This document shows positions 21,601 through 34,195 of a stretch of 64,000 nt of DNA, piece after piece. The position numbers were made by a program, and so were the translations under genes. The stretch comes from Lineus longissimus (lineage: Eukaryota; Nemertea; Pilidiophora; Heteronemertea; Lineidae). Numbering within the stretch: position 1 is the stretch's first letter; every line of letters begins with the position of its first letter. The notes below the pieces were generated by a model. The model was not told where the DNA came from, did not search any database, and was given only the letters and a program-made list of their open reading frames with translations. The stretch lies in NCBI RefSeq assembly GCF_910592395.1, contig NC_088326.1, positions 10,791,001 to 10,855,000 of the forward strand. Direction: 5' to 3'.

Positions 21601-24560
21601 TTCAACTAGACCTAGCGTTAAAGTTTTTTAAAACCAGAGCCAGGATACAGACAGTCTTGATGGAGCTAGCAAGCCATAGTTCAACCAGAGCTAGCATAAA
21701 GTTTGACCAGACAGAGCAAGGATAGGGTCTCGATGCAGTGAGTAAGCCATATTTCAACCAGAGCTAGCATAGAAGAGGACCAGAGCTAGGTCTCAGTGGA
21801 GCTAGCAAGCCATAGTTCTGCCGGAACTAGCATAGAGTCTGAATGGAGGTAGAAAGCCATAGCTACCAAGAGCTAGAGTAGAGTTTGACCAGAACTAAGA
21901 TAGGGTCTGAATGGAGCTAGCCAGCCATAGTTCAACTAAAGCTGGTATAGAATTTGACGAGAGCAACGGATAGTGTCTTGATGGAGCTTGCAAGCTAGAG
22001 TTCAACCAGAGCTAGCATAGATAGAGTTTGACAAGAGCTAGGATAGGGGTCTTGATGGAGCTAACAAGCCATAGTTAAACCAGAGCTAGCATAGAGTTTG
22101 ACCAGAGCTAGGATAGGGTCTCGTTGGAGCTAGCAAGCCATAATTTAACCAGAGCTAGCATAAAGTTTAACCAGAGCTAGGATAGGGTCGTGATGGAGCT
22201 AGCAAGCCATAGTTAAACCAGAGCTAGCATAGAGTTTGACAAAAGCTAGGATGGGGTCTCGATGGAGGTAGCAAGCCATCCAGAGCTAGCATAAAGTTTG
22301 ACCAGAGCTAGGATAGGGTCTTGATCAAGCTAGCAAGCCATAGTTTAACCAGCGCTAGCATAGAGTTTGACTAGAGCAAGGATAGGGTCTCGATGGAGCT
22401 AGCAAGCCACAGTTCAACCAGAGCTAGCATAGGGTTTGACCAAAGCTAGGATAGGTTTCTTTTGGAGCTAGCAAGCTATAGTTCAACAAGAGCTAGCATA
22501 GACTTTGACCAGAGCAAGGATAGGTTTCTTTTGGAGCTAGCAAGCCATAGTTTAACCAGAGCTAGCATATACTTTGACAAGAGCAAGGATAGGTTTCTTT
22601 TGGAGCTAGCAAGCCATAGTTTAACCAGAGCTAGCATAGACTTTGACCAGAGCAAGGATAGGTTTCTTTTGGAGCTAGCAAGTCATAGTTTAACCAGAGC
22701 TAGCATATACTTTGACCAGAGCAAGGATAGGTTTCTTTTGGAGCTAGCAAGTCCTAGTTTAACCAGAGCTAGCATATACTTTGACCAGAGCAAGGATAGG
22801 TTTCTTTTGGAGCTATCAAGCCATAGTTTAACCAGAGCTAGCATAGACTTCGACCAGAGCAAGGATAGGTTTCTTTTGGAGCTATCAAGCCATAGTTTAA
22901 CCAGAGCTAGCATAGAGTTTGACCAGAGCAAGGATAGGTTTCTTTTGGAGCTAGCAAGCCATAGTTTAACCAGAGCTAGCATAGACTTTGACCAGAGCTA
23001 GGATAAGGTCTCAGTGGAGCTAGCAAACCATACATGTAGTTCAACCAGAGTTGGCATAGAGTTCAACCATAGCTAGCAAAGGATCTTGATGGAGCTAGCA
23101 TAGAGTTTGGTCAGAGCTACATGTAGTATAAAGTTCTACGAGTTCTAGAGCTAGCAAGACATGGTTCCACTAGAGCTAGCATAGAGTGTGACAGAGCTAG
23201 GATATAATCTCAATGGAACTAGCAAGCTATAGTTCAACCAGAGCTAGTTAGGGTTCGACTAGAGCTAGGATAAAGTTTCCATGGAGCTAGCAAGTCTTTG
23301 TTCAACCTGAGCTAGCATAGAGGTTGACCAGAGCTAGGATAGAATCTCAATGGAGCTAGTGCAGCTATAGTTCGACCAGAGATAGGATAGCATATCAATG
23401 GAGTAGCAAGTCATATCCACCTGAGCTAGCATAGAGTTTGACCAGAGCTAGGATAGGGTCTTGTTGGAGCTAGCAAGCCACAATTCAACCAGAGCTAGCA
23501 TAGAGTTTTACCAGAGCTAGGATAGGGTCTCGATGGAGTTATCAAGTCATAGTTAAACCAGAGCTAGCATAAAGTTTGACCAGAGCTAGGATAGGGTCTC
23601 GATGGAGCTAGCAAGCCACTGTTCAACCAGAGCTAGCATAGACTTTGACCAGCGCTAGGATAGTGTCTCGTTGGAGCTAGCAAACCATAGTTAAACCAGA
23701 GCTAGCATAAAGTTTGACCAGGATAGGGTCTCGATGGAGCTTGCTAGCCATAGTTAAACTAGAGCTAGCATAGAGTTTGACCAGAGCTAGGATAGGGTCT
23801 CGTTGGAGCTAGCAAGCCACAGTTCAACCAGAGCTAGCATAGTTTGACCAGAGCTAGGATAGGATCTCGTTGGAGCTAGCAAGCCACAGTTCAACCAGAG
23901 CTAGCATAGTTTGACCAGAGCTAGGATAGGATCTCGTTGGAGCTAGCAAGCCACAGCTCAACCAGAGCTAGCATAGAGTTTGACCAGAGCTAGGATAGGG
24001 TCTCGTTGGAGCTAGCAAGCCACAGTTCAACCAGAGCTAGCATAAAGTTTGACCAGAGCTAGGATAGGGTCTCGATGGAGTTATCAAGTAATAGTTAAAC
24101 CAGAGCTAGCATAAAGTTTGACCAGAGCAAGGATAGGTTTCTTTTGGAGCTAGCAATTCATAGTTTAACCAGAGCTTGCATAAACTTTGACAAGAGCTAG
24201 CATAAAGTTTAACCAGAGCTAGGATAGGGTCTCATTGGAGCTAGCAAGCCACAGTTCAACCAGAGCTAGCATAGATTTTGACCAGAGGTAGGATAGGGTT
24301 TCGTTGGAGCTAGCAAGCCACAGTTCAACCAGAGCTAGAATAGATTTTGACCAGAGCTAGGATTGGGTCTCGATGGAGTTAGCAAGTCATAGTTAAACCA
24401 GAGCTGGCATAGAGTTTGACCAGAGCAAGGATAGAGTTGGACCAAAGCTAGGATAGGGCCTGAATGGAGCTAGCAAGCCATAGCAAAACCTGAGCTAGGA
24501 TAGAGTTTGACCAGAGCTAGGATAGGGTCTGAATGGAGCTAGCAAGCAGTAGTTCAGCCA
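21600..24560. repeat. GCTAG-rich 69-bp higher-order tandem array
   Basis: Roughly 40 copies of a unit of about 69 bp. Each unit holds three related subunits: GAGCTAGCAAGCCATAGTTC plus about 5 bases, GAGCTAGCATAGAGTTTGAC plus CA, and GAGCTAGGATAGGGTCTCG plus about 3 bases. Because 69 is a multiple of three, the block at 22462-23001 stays open for 179 codons with a 23-residue period, and a 99-codon frame is open on the other strand. I regard these as by-products and not as a protein. The central block (22450-22990, with GATAGGTTTCTTTTGGAGCT) is the most homogeneous. Confidence 0.9.
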
Positions 24561-24860
24561 GACATAGAGTTTGACCAAGGCTAGGTTGGAGTCCTAATAG
24601 AGCTCTTAAAAATAGCTCTGCCGAGGCTAGGATAGAGAGTATCATCAGTTTCGAAGAAGCCAACCAGAGCTAGCATAGAGTTTACAAGTTGCAACATGGG
24701 AGCTAGCATTAGCAATAAAGTTGACAAAGGATAGAGTTGGAAGAGAACCAGGATAGTGTTAGCATTTAACTGAGCTAGCATAGACTTTAACCAAAGCTAG
24801 TCTACAGAGATTTGATGGAGCTATAATAGTTCTACCAGAATAGCTTGCTAACATAGTTTA
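24561..24860. repeat. Degenerate right edge of the GCTAG array
   Basis: Isolated GAGCTAGCATAG and GCTAGGATAG units remain at irregular spacing and fade out by about 24860. A 15-base G run follows near 24880. Confidence 0.7.
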
Positions 24861-25079
24861 CCCAGTGTAAATATGTGTGTGTGGGGGGGGGGGGGGGAGG
24901 GGTCTGTCATATTGTATCATATTGATGAGAATTTACATGTAGCACAGCACCAAGGAGCATGTTTACACCTCACAATCATCATTTCATAATCGCAGTTTTA
25001 AAAACACTTCTGCTCATGTCCATTTCATTTGTCATCATCATCATCTGAAAAAATCATGGTTTGGGTTTGAGAGATAGTA

Positions 25080-25195
25080 TTACGGCCAGTCGGAGGTCGA
25101 ACCCATGACCGACAGGTTATGAGTGATGACAAGAATTAGCACTCGATCTTTTGGACTGTACGATGAGACGAGGTTACGTTTCTTGTGTTGAAAGG
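25080..25195 (-). repeat. Possible tRNA-derived SINE head
   Basis: On the minus strand the sequence reads CTCATAACCTGTCGGTCATG then GGTTCGACCTCCGAC, a good B box in tRNA-like context. The upstream A box is weak. It is likely the head of a SINE. Confidence 0.4.
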
Positions 25196-25869
25196 CGCCT
25201 CTGGCTCTGCAGCGGTTTTTAAAAAATCTAGCTCTTGTTGTTGAAGTGTGATTCTTATCCTTTCTTTGATGTATTCTTCACTTGACTTTCTTGCTCAATC
25301 CATTTAACCCGGAGCCGCCTCCATATAATCTTAGCAGTAGGCTACTTTCGAATGTTTCGCAACTTTTCCAATAAGATCTAAGCTTGGTGATGCTGTCATC
25401 GTCATGGTTACAGCCCTTCACCATGGCGATGGTAATCTGAAAGCCTGTCTCATCAGTTTTAACAGTTCTCTAAGAGAGGATGGGGACAGGGCTCTTTTAA
25501 CCCTGATAGGTCGGAGGAGACTTTCTTCTCTCCACTTTTTTTACTTATTCGTTTAATTTAATTTGAAATTTTCCAAATTAAAATGGCTGTCCAATTGTAG
25601 TCCAAGGGTCAAGTTAGTTATTTTGTAGTTGTTTACTAGAATTATATTTGATGATCATATTTTTGTGTATAAATACATACCAAAAACCTATCAATATCAC
25701 TTCAAAGTAACTTTGAAACAATAGGCGAATTTCTGTGATATTTGCAAGGCCAAGAGTTCAAAAATTTCCTCGCATAGACTAAATTCTGCATGCTGCCGAA
25801 ATTTAATAGTTGATGTATTGAAGTTGGGGTTAAATGTTTAGACGTGTAATGTTGGTCAAGTGCCACCCC

Positions 25870-26540
25870 CAGCCAACAATACTGACAGAACCTGTGTCAA
25901 CGGTTCCGTTTGAAGTGAATAATCGGGGTTGTTTGAACCAAGTTGGAATGTCTGAAGTGCTGGTCACAAACATACCAGTCGTCCTCTTAGTCTCGGTTCT
26001 TGAAAGACCAGATTTCTCCTGCATTTCCCATCCTGGTAATAGGCCTATTCGTTGATGCAAACCTTCCAAATTGAAATTACTGGGAGAGGGGTGTCAATGG
26101 TTCCGTGAGGTGTGCTCTCAATGCAGTCCTTGAGGGACCGGACTTCTCCTGCATTTCCCCTACCCGCAGTAGGCCTACATCTATTCGTTAATGCAAACCT
26201 TCCAAATTGAAATTCCTGGGAGAGGGGTGTCAATGGTTCTGTTACTAGTGTTAGGTGTGCTCTCAATGCAGTCCTTGAGGGACCAGACTTCTCCGGCATT
26301 TCCCCTACTGGCAGTAGGCCTATTCATTAATGCAAACCTTCCAAATTCCTGGGAGAGGGGGACTCGACAGAACCTGTTTCAATGGCTCCATTGAATGTTG
26401 AGTTTGGGAGTACTTGAACCGAGTTGGAGCGTCTGAAGTACTGCTCTACGAACACTTTGAACACAGTCATGCTCTTATTCGTGAGGACTAGATTTCTCAG
26501 GTTGTTGACCTCTTGTCGTACATTTTCTTTAGGGTACATG
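25870..26540. repeat. Tandem repeat cluster, 136-139-bp unit
   Basis: GCAAACCTTCCAAATT begins at 26057, 26193 and 26332, marking units of 136 and 139 bp. Each carries TGGGAGAGGGGTGTCAATGG and CAGTCCTTGAGGGACC. More diverged outer copies, with ACAGAACCTGT and GAGTTGGA blocks, lie at 25880 and 26360. No gene is present; the short frames on both strands reflect the repeat. Confidence 0.75.
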
Positions 26541-29130
26541 AAGATAGAAATACAAAGCCCACAAGTACCTTTAAAAAAACATAATAGTCAATACAGCACA
26601 ATACTTAAAGCCCATTACAAATGAAAGGGTATTTTTGTGTATGCAAGTTCATAAAATGTATTGATCACAGCTTGTAGCATAGCCATACATCAAATGCACT
26701 TGTACTCATATTTAGAACATAATATTATAAAGCCTATTTAATATAGAGCATGTCTTTCGCATGTGATGGTGTACAGTATTGATTTAAGTGACGGCCTAGG
26801 CCTATTCATTTCTTTGCAAGAGGTTTTATCCAATCAAATTACAGAACCAAGTGCAGTCACCCGCTTCATGAATGACTGGCCTCGATTGTTTTTATTAGGA
26901 CTCATAAATTACTGATAACCCTTGGTCATAACCTTGATTACTTAGGTTGAGCATTTCGATCACCGCAATATGATAACCATTTCCACTTGTGCGATAAGCA
27001 AGTTTATTGATACATTTTGAGTAGGTTGGTGGAACTCTGAAATGAAAATGAGAAATGGGGAATTCAAACATAAACATTCGATTTGGAAATTTTCTGAAAC
27101 AGTTTCTGGGTCTTGGAAAAAAAATTTTAACACGTTGCGGACTTCGCTTCTTGTTTTGTTGTTGTTGTTTTAGGTCATATACTGTGACGACATAACCACT
27201 AAAAAATTTTTAAAACCTTCCAAAATTACGTCCACTTGAATTATAATGTTTATCCAGTTTGTTTAATAGCTTCAAAAATACCAAACTTCGAGGAAGTGAC
27301 ACAAGTATTGGAGAACAAAATCAAAGAAAAACATCAATCAGGTTGTAATTAGGTCAATCAGTGTTCTATCAAAGTAATCTGTTAACTATCAAACCGATTG
27401 TTAAAACAAAACTTGTCCAAAGTCCAGAGTTGAAACTCCACTGGCCAAGTTTGAAACTATTCGTCATTCATATTTTTGCCATGACCAGGATTTGCTGGCT
27501 GTCGAAGTCCTGTTTGTGCTGGTTTCTTGTGGCTGTACCATGTGATGGTGATATTTCAACAGCGAGGATGTGAAATTTAAAAATCGTCGCTCGTGATCAC
27601 AATTGGATTCCAGAGGTTGGTTTTGGTAAGGCTACGGGGAGTGATCAAACTGTGCGCCTACATTGTCTGTGATTGGCTACTCTGTTAATTTCTAGGCCAA
27701 CTAATTGCCAACTAATTACTCTATTAAGTGTATTGCACTAGGAACTGAAACCGCATGGCTTTTTTACCCAGGGTCAATGTCGTTATTTCTGGTTTTAAAA
27801 GAGAAAGCAACAACAAGTTTGGTAATAATGTAGGCTTCATTTGGACTTGAAGCTGGACTTGTCTGGTTTTGATCTTGTTTACATGAAGTTCTCTGGACTG
27901 GTAGAAGCTGGGTGGCTTGTATTATTTTGCGACTGTTGTTGGGCATTCAGTGAGTGGTGTTCTGGTCTGGAAGCTGGGCTGAGTGTGTCTTTCGTTGATT
28001 GTTCGGTCTTCATTTTAGCATTGCTGGATAATATCTTCAGAGATTCTATAAGAAAAGGTAAGACAGAAAAGGAATTGTTTTGCCACTGGTGAATGGTCAT
28101 GTTTTGCTTGCAGTTGCAGGCATCTCAGCCCAGGATTTTATCGAGGGACTGCTGGATTTGTGTGTGAAATATCACCTTTGCTCTGCTTTGGCTTGTCCAT
28201 GGAGTCTCATTTCCATACCCTTTTCACTCATGTCACCTTGGTTCAATGGTAGGCCCCTGTTGGCACTAGAGTTAGAAGTCTGAATGGTGATATTTTAGAG
28301 AAGTTTGAGATATCACCTTGGATCAAATTTGGTTTGTCCATCAACCTCGTTTTCCTTGGCCATCACTGGTGTTACAATAATTCTTTCGGGTAGGCCCCTA
28401 GGTCTTAGAGTAAAAGTCTTAATGGTCATGTTTTCGGTGAGTTCGAGGTACACACGTTGAAAATTCCAATCAAAATTGGATCAATTCTGTACACTTCCGT
28501 TTTCATTTTCACTTTTTGCCTATTTGTTTTAGAATTACCTTCATCAGGAACCGGAAGCAGTCATTCTAAATGATTCAAATCGCTTTCAAGATAAAAATAG
28601 GGGTTTGGTATTGGCAGGTATCCCAATCCTTGCCCCATGTATGACTTTATGAGCTACAAAGTAACTTCGATGAATTTGACCAATTTTTTTTCTGATTCCC
28701 CTTTGACAAAACCATTCATTGCAAAGCTCTCCAATCCATGAGCACTTTCTGATGGTCAGGTTCTGATTTGTCATTCTTGAAAAAAATCATTTAGTAATCG
28801 ACCCAATTTCCTTCCTCCAACTTTTCATTTGTCATAAAATTTTCTGATTCACAGTGATTGATCTTTAATGGTTCTAAATTCTCATCATCGCCATCAAACC
28901 CAGTGAAATCGACTCACGCGGAAGCAACAACCACTTTGCTACTATCGCAGAAATTGACAACATCCGCCATTCTATGGCTACCTGTTATTCATTAATATCC
29001 CGATCTACCTGCACGAGATGATGTACGGTAACATATCAGAATCTATGCGCTGTGGCTACAGCTAGCCATGTTAGCAAAGTTAGCGTCAATGGCGTAAAGC
29101 GGGATTATTGATCGGTGTGATTCACCAGTT
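26541..29130. other. Non-coding sequence
   Basis: No gene was recognised. Around 28080-28450 there are loosely repeated phrases (AATGGTCATGTTTT, ATATCACCTT, GTAGGCCCCT) that suggest an old tandem duplication. Confidence 0.45.
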
Positions 29131-29137
29131 CAGCATG

Positions 29138-31240
29138 TGACGTCAATCAGCAGATATGTTGTGCGGTTAGGGCGCCGTGAGTTATGTAATGTACAAGGTG
29201 TATTGACTGTTGCATGTGTCATCAGTAGAGGAATTGGCAATTAACCCATCGTTAGCTTGCCTTGAGAATTACAGTAAAACCTCTCTATTAAGGACACCTG
29301 CGGGACTGGCAAGTGCTGTCCTTAATAGAGAGGTGTCCTGATTAGAGAGGTCGAATTGAATAGAAACAACCAATTTGGGACCAAAACTAGTGTCCTCAAT
29401 AGAGAGGTTGTCCTTATAGAGAGGTGTCTGCTAAGGGAGGTGCCACTGTACTGTGTATTAGGACTGTGTGTCTGTTGATTAGGGTTTTATGGGTTTGTGA
29501 CATCGATCAGTCGTTGCTATTGCACTGTCGAGGGTTCAGCGCGTTGTGTAAGGTGACGTGGTACAATTATTGTCCCAGTACAAAATCATAGCTGCTATAG
29601 TGTTGAAACGAGCTGGTAGAACACATGAGTGCAGACTGATGGTATAATTGTACTGAGGCTATGATTGCACCAACCTACCTTACAACAGGTTATGAAGTGT
29701 TACATGTTTGATTACTGGGAAGTGTCTGAGAGTCATCCCTAAACCCCTTGTTGTCCGCCCAAGGGAACTACTTGAAAAATTAAGATAAGGGTTGGATGGG
29801 GTTTGTTACAATTGATGTGTTGGAGTCATCAGTGAACCCTTCTTCCACTGGCTGTGGTATTTTTATAGGGGGAGAAAATACACCGCTTGTCAAGTCGGCT
29901 TGAAAATTGTGGGTTTGCGACTTTTGAAGCTCAAGCTGCGACAAATATCACTTGTTTTTGGTGACAGAAACAAACGTTTTGGGAGAAAACTGTAGCAGAG
30001 AAACGATTGTGGAAAGAAACCAGGTTTCATTTTCATGATCATTCTGGGTGTTTGAACTGACAGTTTGTGTCTAATTGAATAAGGTGGGACATAGTAGAAT
30101 TTGCTGGGTCTATCGAGCCTCTCTGTGTGGTACTAAGAAGGTGTCATGTGCTTTGTTGCTGGTGTAGACTTGGTGTAGGGCCCTAGGAGGTCTTGTGCTG
30201 TGCAGGGGCCAACATTAGAAAAATCGGCCTTTCAGATGTGGCAGAATCTTTTTGTCAAGGAGAAATGACACTTTTTGTGCCTCTTGGTCTGATGAAGACT
30301 GGTTTGCTTTTCAAAACATTCTTGAAATCCCGAACTTGGTATCTCATTCAAGTCATTGTTATTTTTTAGATATGAAGATTGCGGAACTGCTTCAGTCACT
30401 GAATGTACGTTGGTTGTATTTCACAGGTCCCTATTGATTTTGGATCAAGTTTGGCCAGTGGTTGACCCTCATAACAATGTTATCGAATATCTGTACTAAG
30501 TCACTATACAAAGTAGACTATTGTGCTCCAAAGTGTCATATCAATGACAAAATTTCCTTCTCAATGGAATTTCCGGCAAGACAGTATACATTGTAAATTT
30601 CACAGTTGATTTGCCATCGTAAACAAACAAAATACATGAAAGGTTTCCGCTGCGTACAATTGACGTCATTGTGACACTTTTTTATCGTTAGAAACCGAGC
30701 CGCTGCAGAATTGTAACCATATTTGTCATGAGACGAAAATAGATCCAGGGCTCTGGCTTCCGCTAACCTTTAGCTGCAGCGATCTTGCAAGCGCAAGCAA
30801 CAATAGCTATGAGCTCTTCTGGAAAAATTTCCAATACCCATATTTGCCCAGGTATCTGTTGTAGTCTGAGAAAATGACACCGTACTTTGATCTCATAAGG
30901 AAGATCCCCGTTTGCGTCATTGCGCTCTTTGCAAGCTTCTGTTTGATTGGTCATTGTTTGTTACCTTGATCCTGATTGGTTAAGAGCAAGGTCTTGATAT
31001 TTCCTGGGTCTCCCTCTGACGTCATTGGCGTCAGGTTCTTCAATGTCGCTAAAAATATCGCTTTGTGTTTTAAAAGGTTGGAGTTGTTGTGTATTGGATT
31101 TTCCAAATAAGGGCGCGGTGGTTGCGGATATGATGGTGTTGGTAGAAATCAGGTCAGAGAGAGAGAGAACGACGGACGAGTTTCATTCAGTGTATAAGGC
31201 GATGGTGTCTTACGTACTCAACCACAGAGTATTGACGTCA
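29138..31240. promoter_or_regulatory. CRE/CCAAT cluster
   Basis: The full CRE palindrome TGACGTCA occurs at 29138-29145, 30661-30668, 31017-31024 and 31233-31240. ATTGG (inverted CCAAT box) lies at 30946, 30975 and 31024. The tightest grouping, 30940-31040, has three inverted CCAAT boxes and one CRE, and is followed by CpG-containing sequence. This could be an alternative promoter or enhancer. No transcript is demonstrable from sequence alone. Confidence 0.35.
29272..29448 (+). mobile_element. pogo-like MITE, copy 2
   Basis: This 177-bp copy runs from CAGTAAAACCTCTCTATTAA to AAGGGAGGTGCCACTG. TA lies on both sides (29270-29271 and 29449-29450). It has the same orientation and interior as the copy at 14.5 kb. 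Confidence 0.8.
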
Positions 31241-31539
31241 CATTTTAGTAAGAATTTTACGAAGTCGGAACTAGAGTACTACCGCCGACTTCTGTAGTAT
31301 GAGCGAGCGTGAATTTGATCTACGAGAATGCCCTTACATGGGTTCATTGACGGTTTCTGCCTTTGATGGGTTTGTCTGAAACCGCAAATGAGCAATTGAT
31401 GACTGTTTTCGATCCAGCCGCTTTAACCCATTCCTACCCAGATTTGTCTTGGGGGTAAGGCTCCAAGATCTGCGTAAAATTCCCCCAAATTGCTCTACGC
31501 AGTTCTAACTCTGCGAGCCAAATGTATTGCGCAAAACGA

Positions 31540-31640
31540 CGGAGGCCTCGCTCACTAGAGTTTGAACCCAGACCTTCCGTTTGCAAGGCAGTGAGAGTCA
31601 CTTCACCGACGGACCTAAGGGAGATTCAGTCTTGCCTGGG
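31540..31640 (-). repeat. tRNA-derived SINE head
   Basis: On the minus strand an A-box-like stretch (TAGGTCCGTCGGTGAAGTGA) is followed by an anticodon-arm-like CTGCCTTGCAAACGG. Then comes a B box, GGTCTGGGTTCAAACTC. Order and spacing are those of a tRNA, but mismatched stems and the surrounding repeat-like sequence favour a SINE. Confidence 0.5.
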
Positions 31641-31810
31641 CTGGGAATGTGGCACCACTGCATAAAGTATCAAACAAGTATTTCGAAATTATCCTAAAAT
31701 ATGCCTGTTGTGGAGCATATCAATTCCAAAAATTGTGATAGAGGTCAACGATCAGTGTGGTGAAAGTAAACAAAGTTGAAAAACTTTTCACTGGTCATTA
31801 AATTCTGATA

Positions 31811-31974
31811 CAGTGGAACCTCCCCTCTTATTAGCCGACATCTCTCTATTAAAGACAGCCTCTCTAATAAAGGACACTAGTTTCAGTCCCAAATTGGTCG
31901 TTTTCATTCAATTTGATCTCTCGAATCAGGACACCTCTCTTTTAACGACAGCACTTCTCAGTCCCGAGGGACTG
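31811..31974 (-). mobile_element. pogo-like MITE, copy 3 (right end deleted)
   Basis: TA precedes CAGTGGAACCTCCCCTC. The interior is the reverse of copies 1 and 2 (GGACACTAGTTTCAGTCCC, then ACAGCACTTCTCAGTCCC). About 20 bases that should precede the final ACTG are missing, so the right inverted repeat is largely lost. A short frame here (from 31813) is only the MITE translated. Confidence 0.75.
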
Positions 31975-33888
31975 CATGTAGTCTTTATTCATTCTTGATG
32001 ATATGGATGCCCACTGGTCATAAATAATCAGGTACGAAAAGAAAAAAGGCTGCCCTGGCCCAAAAAAGACTGATCATGATGTGAAGTTTGCTGACCTGAT
32101 ACCATTGGTCACCATTGGTCAGAATTCAGGGTAACCAGGGAATTATTCCCCCTGTTTCACTTAGGCCCTCTGATTGAATAAAGCGAGGCCTACACACAAT
32201 ACATAATAAATAAGTTCATCTACGCGTACAATGAAATGAGGTAACCCACTTAACCAATACATTGTTATCATAGCCGTTTGCGTATACTTCGAACTTTGGA
32301 CGTCCAGTACAAGAGCACTGAGTGATCGATTATTTAGTGACAAATTTATATCACGAATGCCCTTCACCTTGGTTATAGGCCTACTTGTGTAGATGTGTAG
32401 TGGTGGTTTAGACAGCCAAAGTCGATTAAAAAATCGATTATTAATAGGACTGTAGATACATTTATAACAAAATGAAAACGTTTAGCCTATTGTAATCCAT
32501 CTGGACCCACATGTTCTTTGGCAAGACTTCTCTGCAACATATACTTGGTCATAGGGCTCGAGAGATAACTCCCGTAAAGTGTTTTTTGAAGCATGAAACT
32601 TGGTCCAGGACTCCCAATAACTTCATACCTGTTGCCAAACTCCCTAGATCTTGCCCAAACTTTGACTTGACTCCTAATCCAGAAGGCCTAGCGCAAGGCC
32701 TTCAGTGGGATATCAGCTAAACAAGCCACATGGTCAGAGAGCCTGGATGATTATAATCTGGTTGGATGGACCAAAATTTGGTATAAAAAGGAGCCCGGCT
32801 CAAATTGACATCTCTGGATGGAGTGAGTGGCTGATGTCAGCTCTTTCCCAAGCCTCAAGTTTGTGAGTCCAAAACCCTAAATAAGTTTAAAAGTTTCTGT
32901 CCTTGGGGGAGGATTAGGCTCTCAGAAGAGCTGCATTTGCTAGAAAAACAAGGAGATGTCTGGGGGGGGGGGCAGTGTCCCTCCTGTACCCGCATTAATA
33001 CAGCCCTGCTTGTCAGTCTTATTTGTTGTGACTGTCATTACAAGTATAACCGTCATTTGTTTTGTCCAAATTTTCTGACCTTGTCAAAACATTTAAGTAA
33101 TCAGATCATGCTCTGAGCGCATGTTAAAAAGGTCCTTTCCTGGTAGACTTTGAATCCCTCGAAAATGTTCGTAGACTTGACTGATTTTACACGGCCCTAT
33201 GACTCTCTGCCACATGTAGGTAGGTGTAGAACACCCTTGCCAATGACAGTCCTTTTGTTTGGTGCGATCACATTATGTAATCTTATGTTTTCAAACCCCT
33301 GTTTGATTAGGCCTACAAAATGATAATTACCATGTGTGGGGGATGTTTAGACGAACTTTCCTGTCACTTAACAAGTTAATAGTCACACCCAGCTGGGTAA
33401 TTGTCTTAAAGTTTTCCACACTGTTAGCCCAAGTAAGGATTATGCCTTTCAAACTTTCTATTGTTTTCCTCATTGTTCGTGGGCGGTGATTGAAGATTTT
33501 AAAGTCCGGTACAAGTTTTAGTGCAATCTTAGTGCAGTAAGTCAAGCACAGGCAAGTAGGCCTATGTATATAGGCCATGTATGTTTGTTTGTTCTTGGTG
33601 TTAGGGGGTCTTGGTTGACAGCGGGCCATTCGTTTCTGGTAGTCAGCCGGGTACAGTTCATGTCAAGAGTCAAATTTGGCTGTATTTTCGGTCAGATTCC
33701 ATTCGTAAAATTTGGGATAATTTCTGAGATTGTAGAATACGTGTTCTTAAAAAGTTGCTCTAATAGTAGGATCTGGATATTGTCAGGAAATTTTTTTTTG
33801 GCCTGTTCAGGATTCGGTTCGGAAATAATGTCATCCTGAAACTCATATTGAGGAATCTTGGTAAGCATCTTATTCTGAAGTTGTCTTT
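31975..33888. other. Non-coding sequence
   Basis: No gene or repeat family was recognised. A short G run lies near 32961. Confidence 0.45.
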
Positions 33889-34195
33889 GCTTCGAGAGGA
33901 AACTTGAGCGACTCTATTTTGCCAATCTTAGGAACACCAGAACCCTATCAAACACCATAAATCGGACAAGATTCTGCTTTCGGAGGAATATTCTCCAGGT
34001 AATACTTTTACCATTTTGTGGGCTTTGAGTTCTGGTGTTTCTTAGATTGGCAAAATGGAGTCACTTTTATAGTTTCACCTTAAACCTCCATTTTGGCCTC
34101 CGAAAACAGAACCTTGTCCTATTTATGGTGTTTGATAGGGTTCTGGTCTTCCTAAGATTGGCAAAATAGAATCGCTTTAGTTTTACCTTAAAAGC
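33889..34195. mobile_element. Foldback element, about 307 bp
   Basis: The left arm (33889-33980) and right arm (34105-34195) are inverted copies. Shared stretches include GCGACTCTATTTTGCCAATC with its inverse GATTGGCAAAATAGAATCGC, and ACCCTATCAAACACCATAAA with its inverse. A third partial arm at 34028-34070 (GTTTCTTAGATTGGCAAAAT) lies inside. This is a non-autonomous palindromic element with a nested rearrangement. Confidence 0.7.

Noticed and set aside
22462-23001. 179-codon open frame with a 23-residue repeat
   Set aside because: It coincides exactly with the homogeneous part of the 69-bp GCTAG array. Both strands are open for the same reason (unit length divisible by three), and there is no family resemblance.
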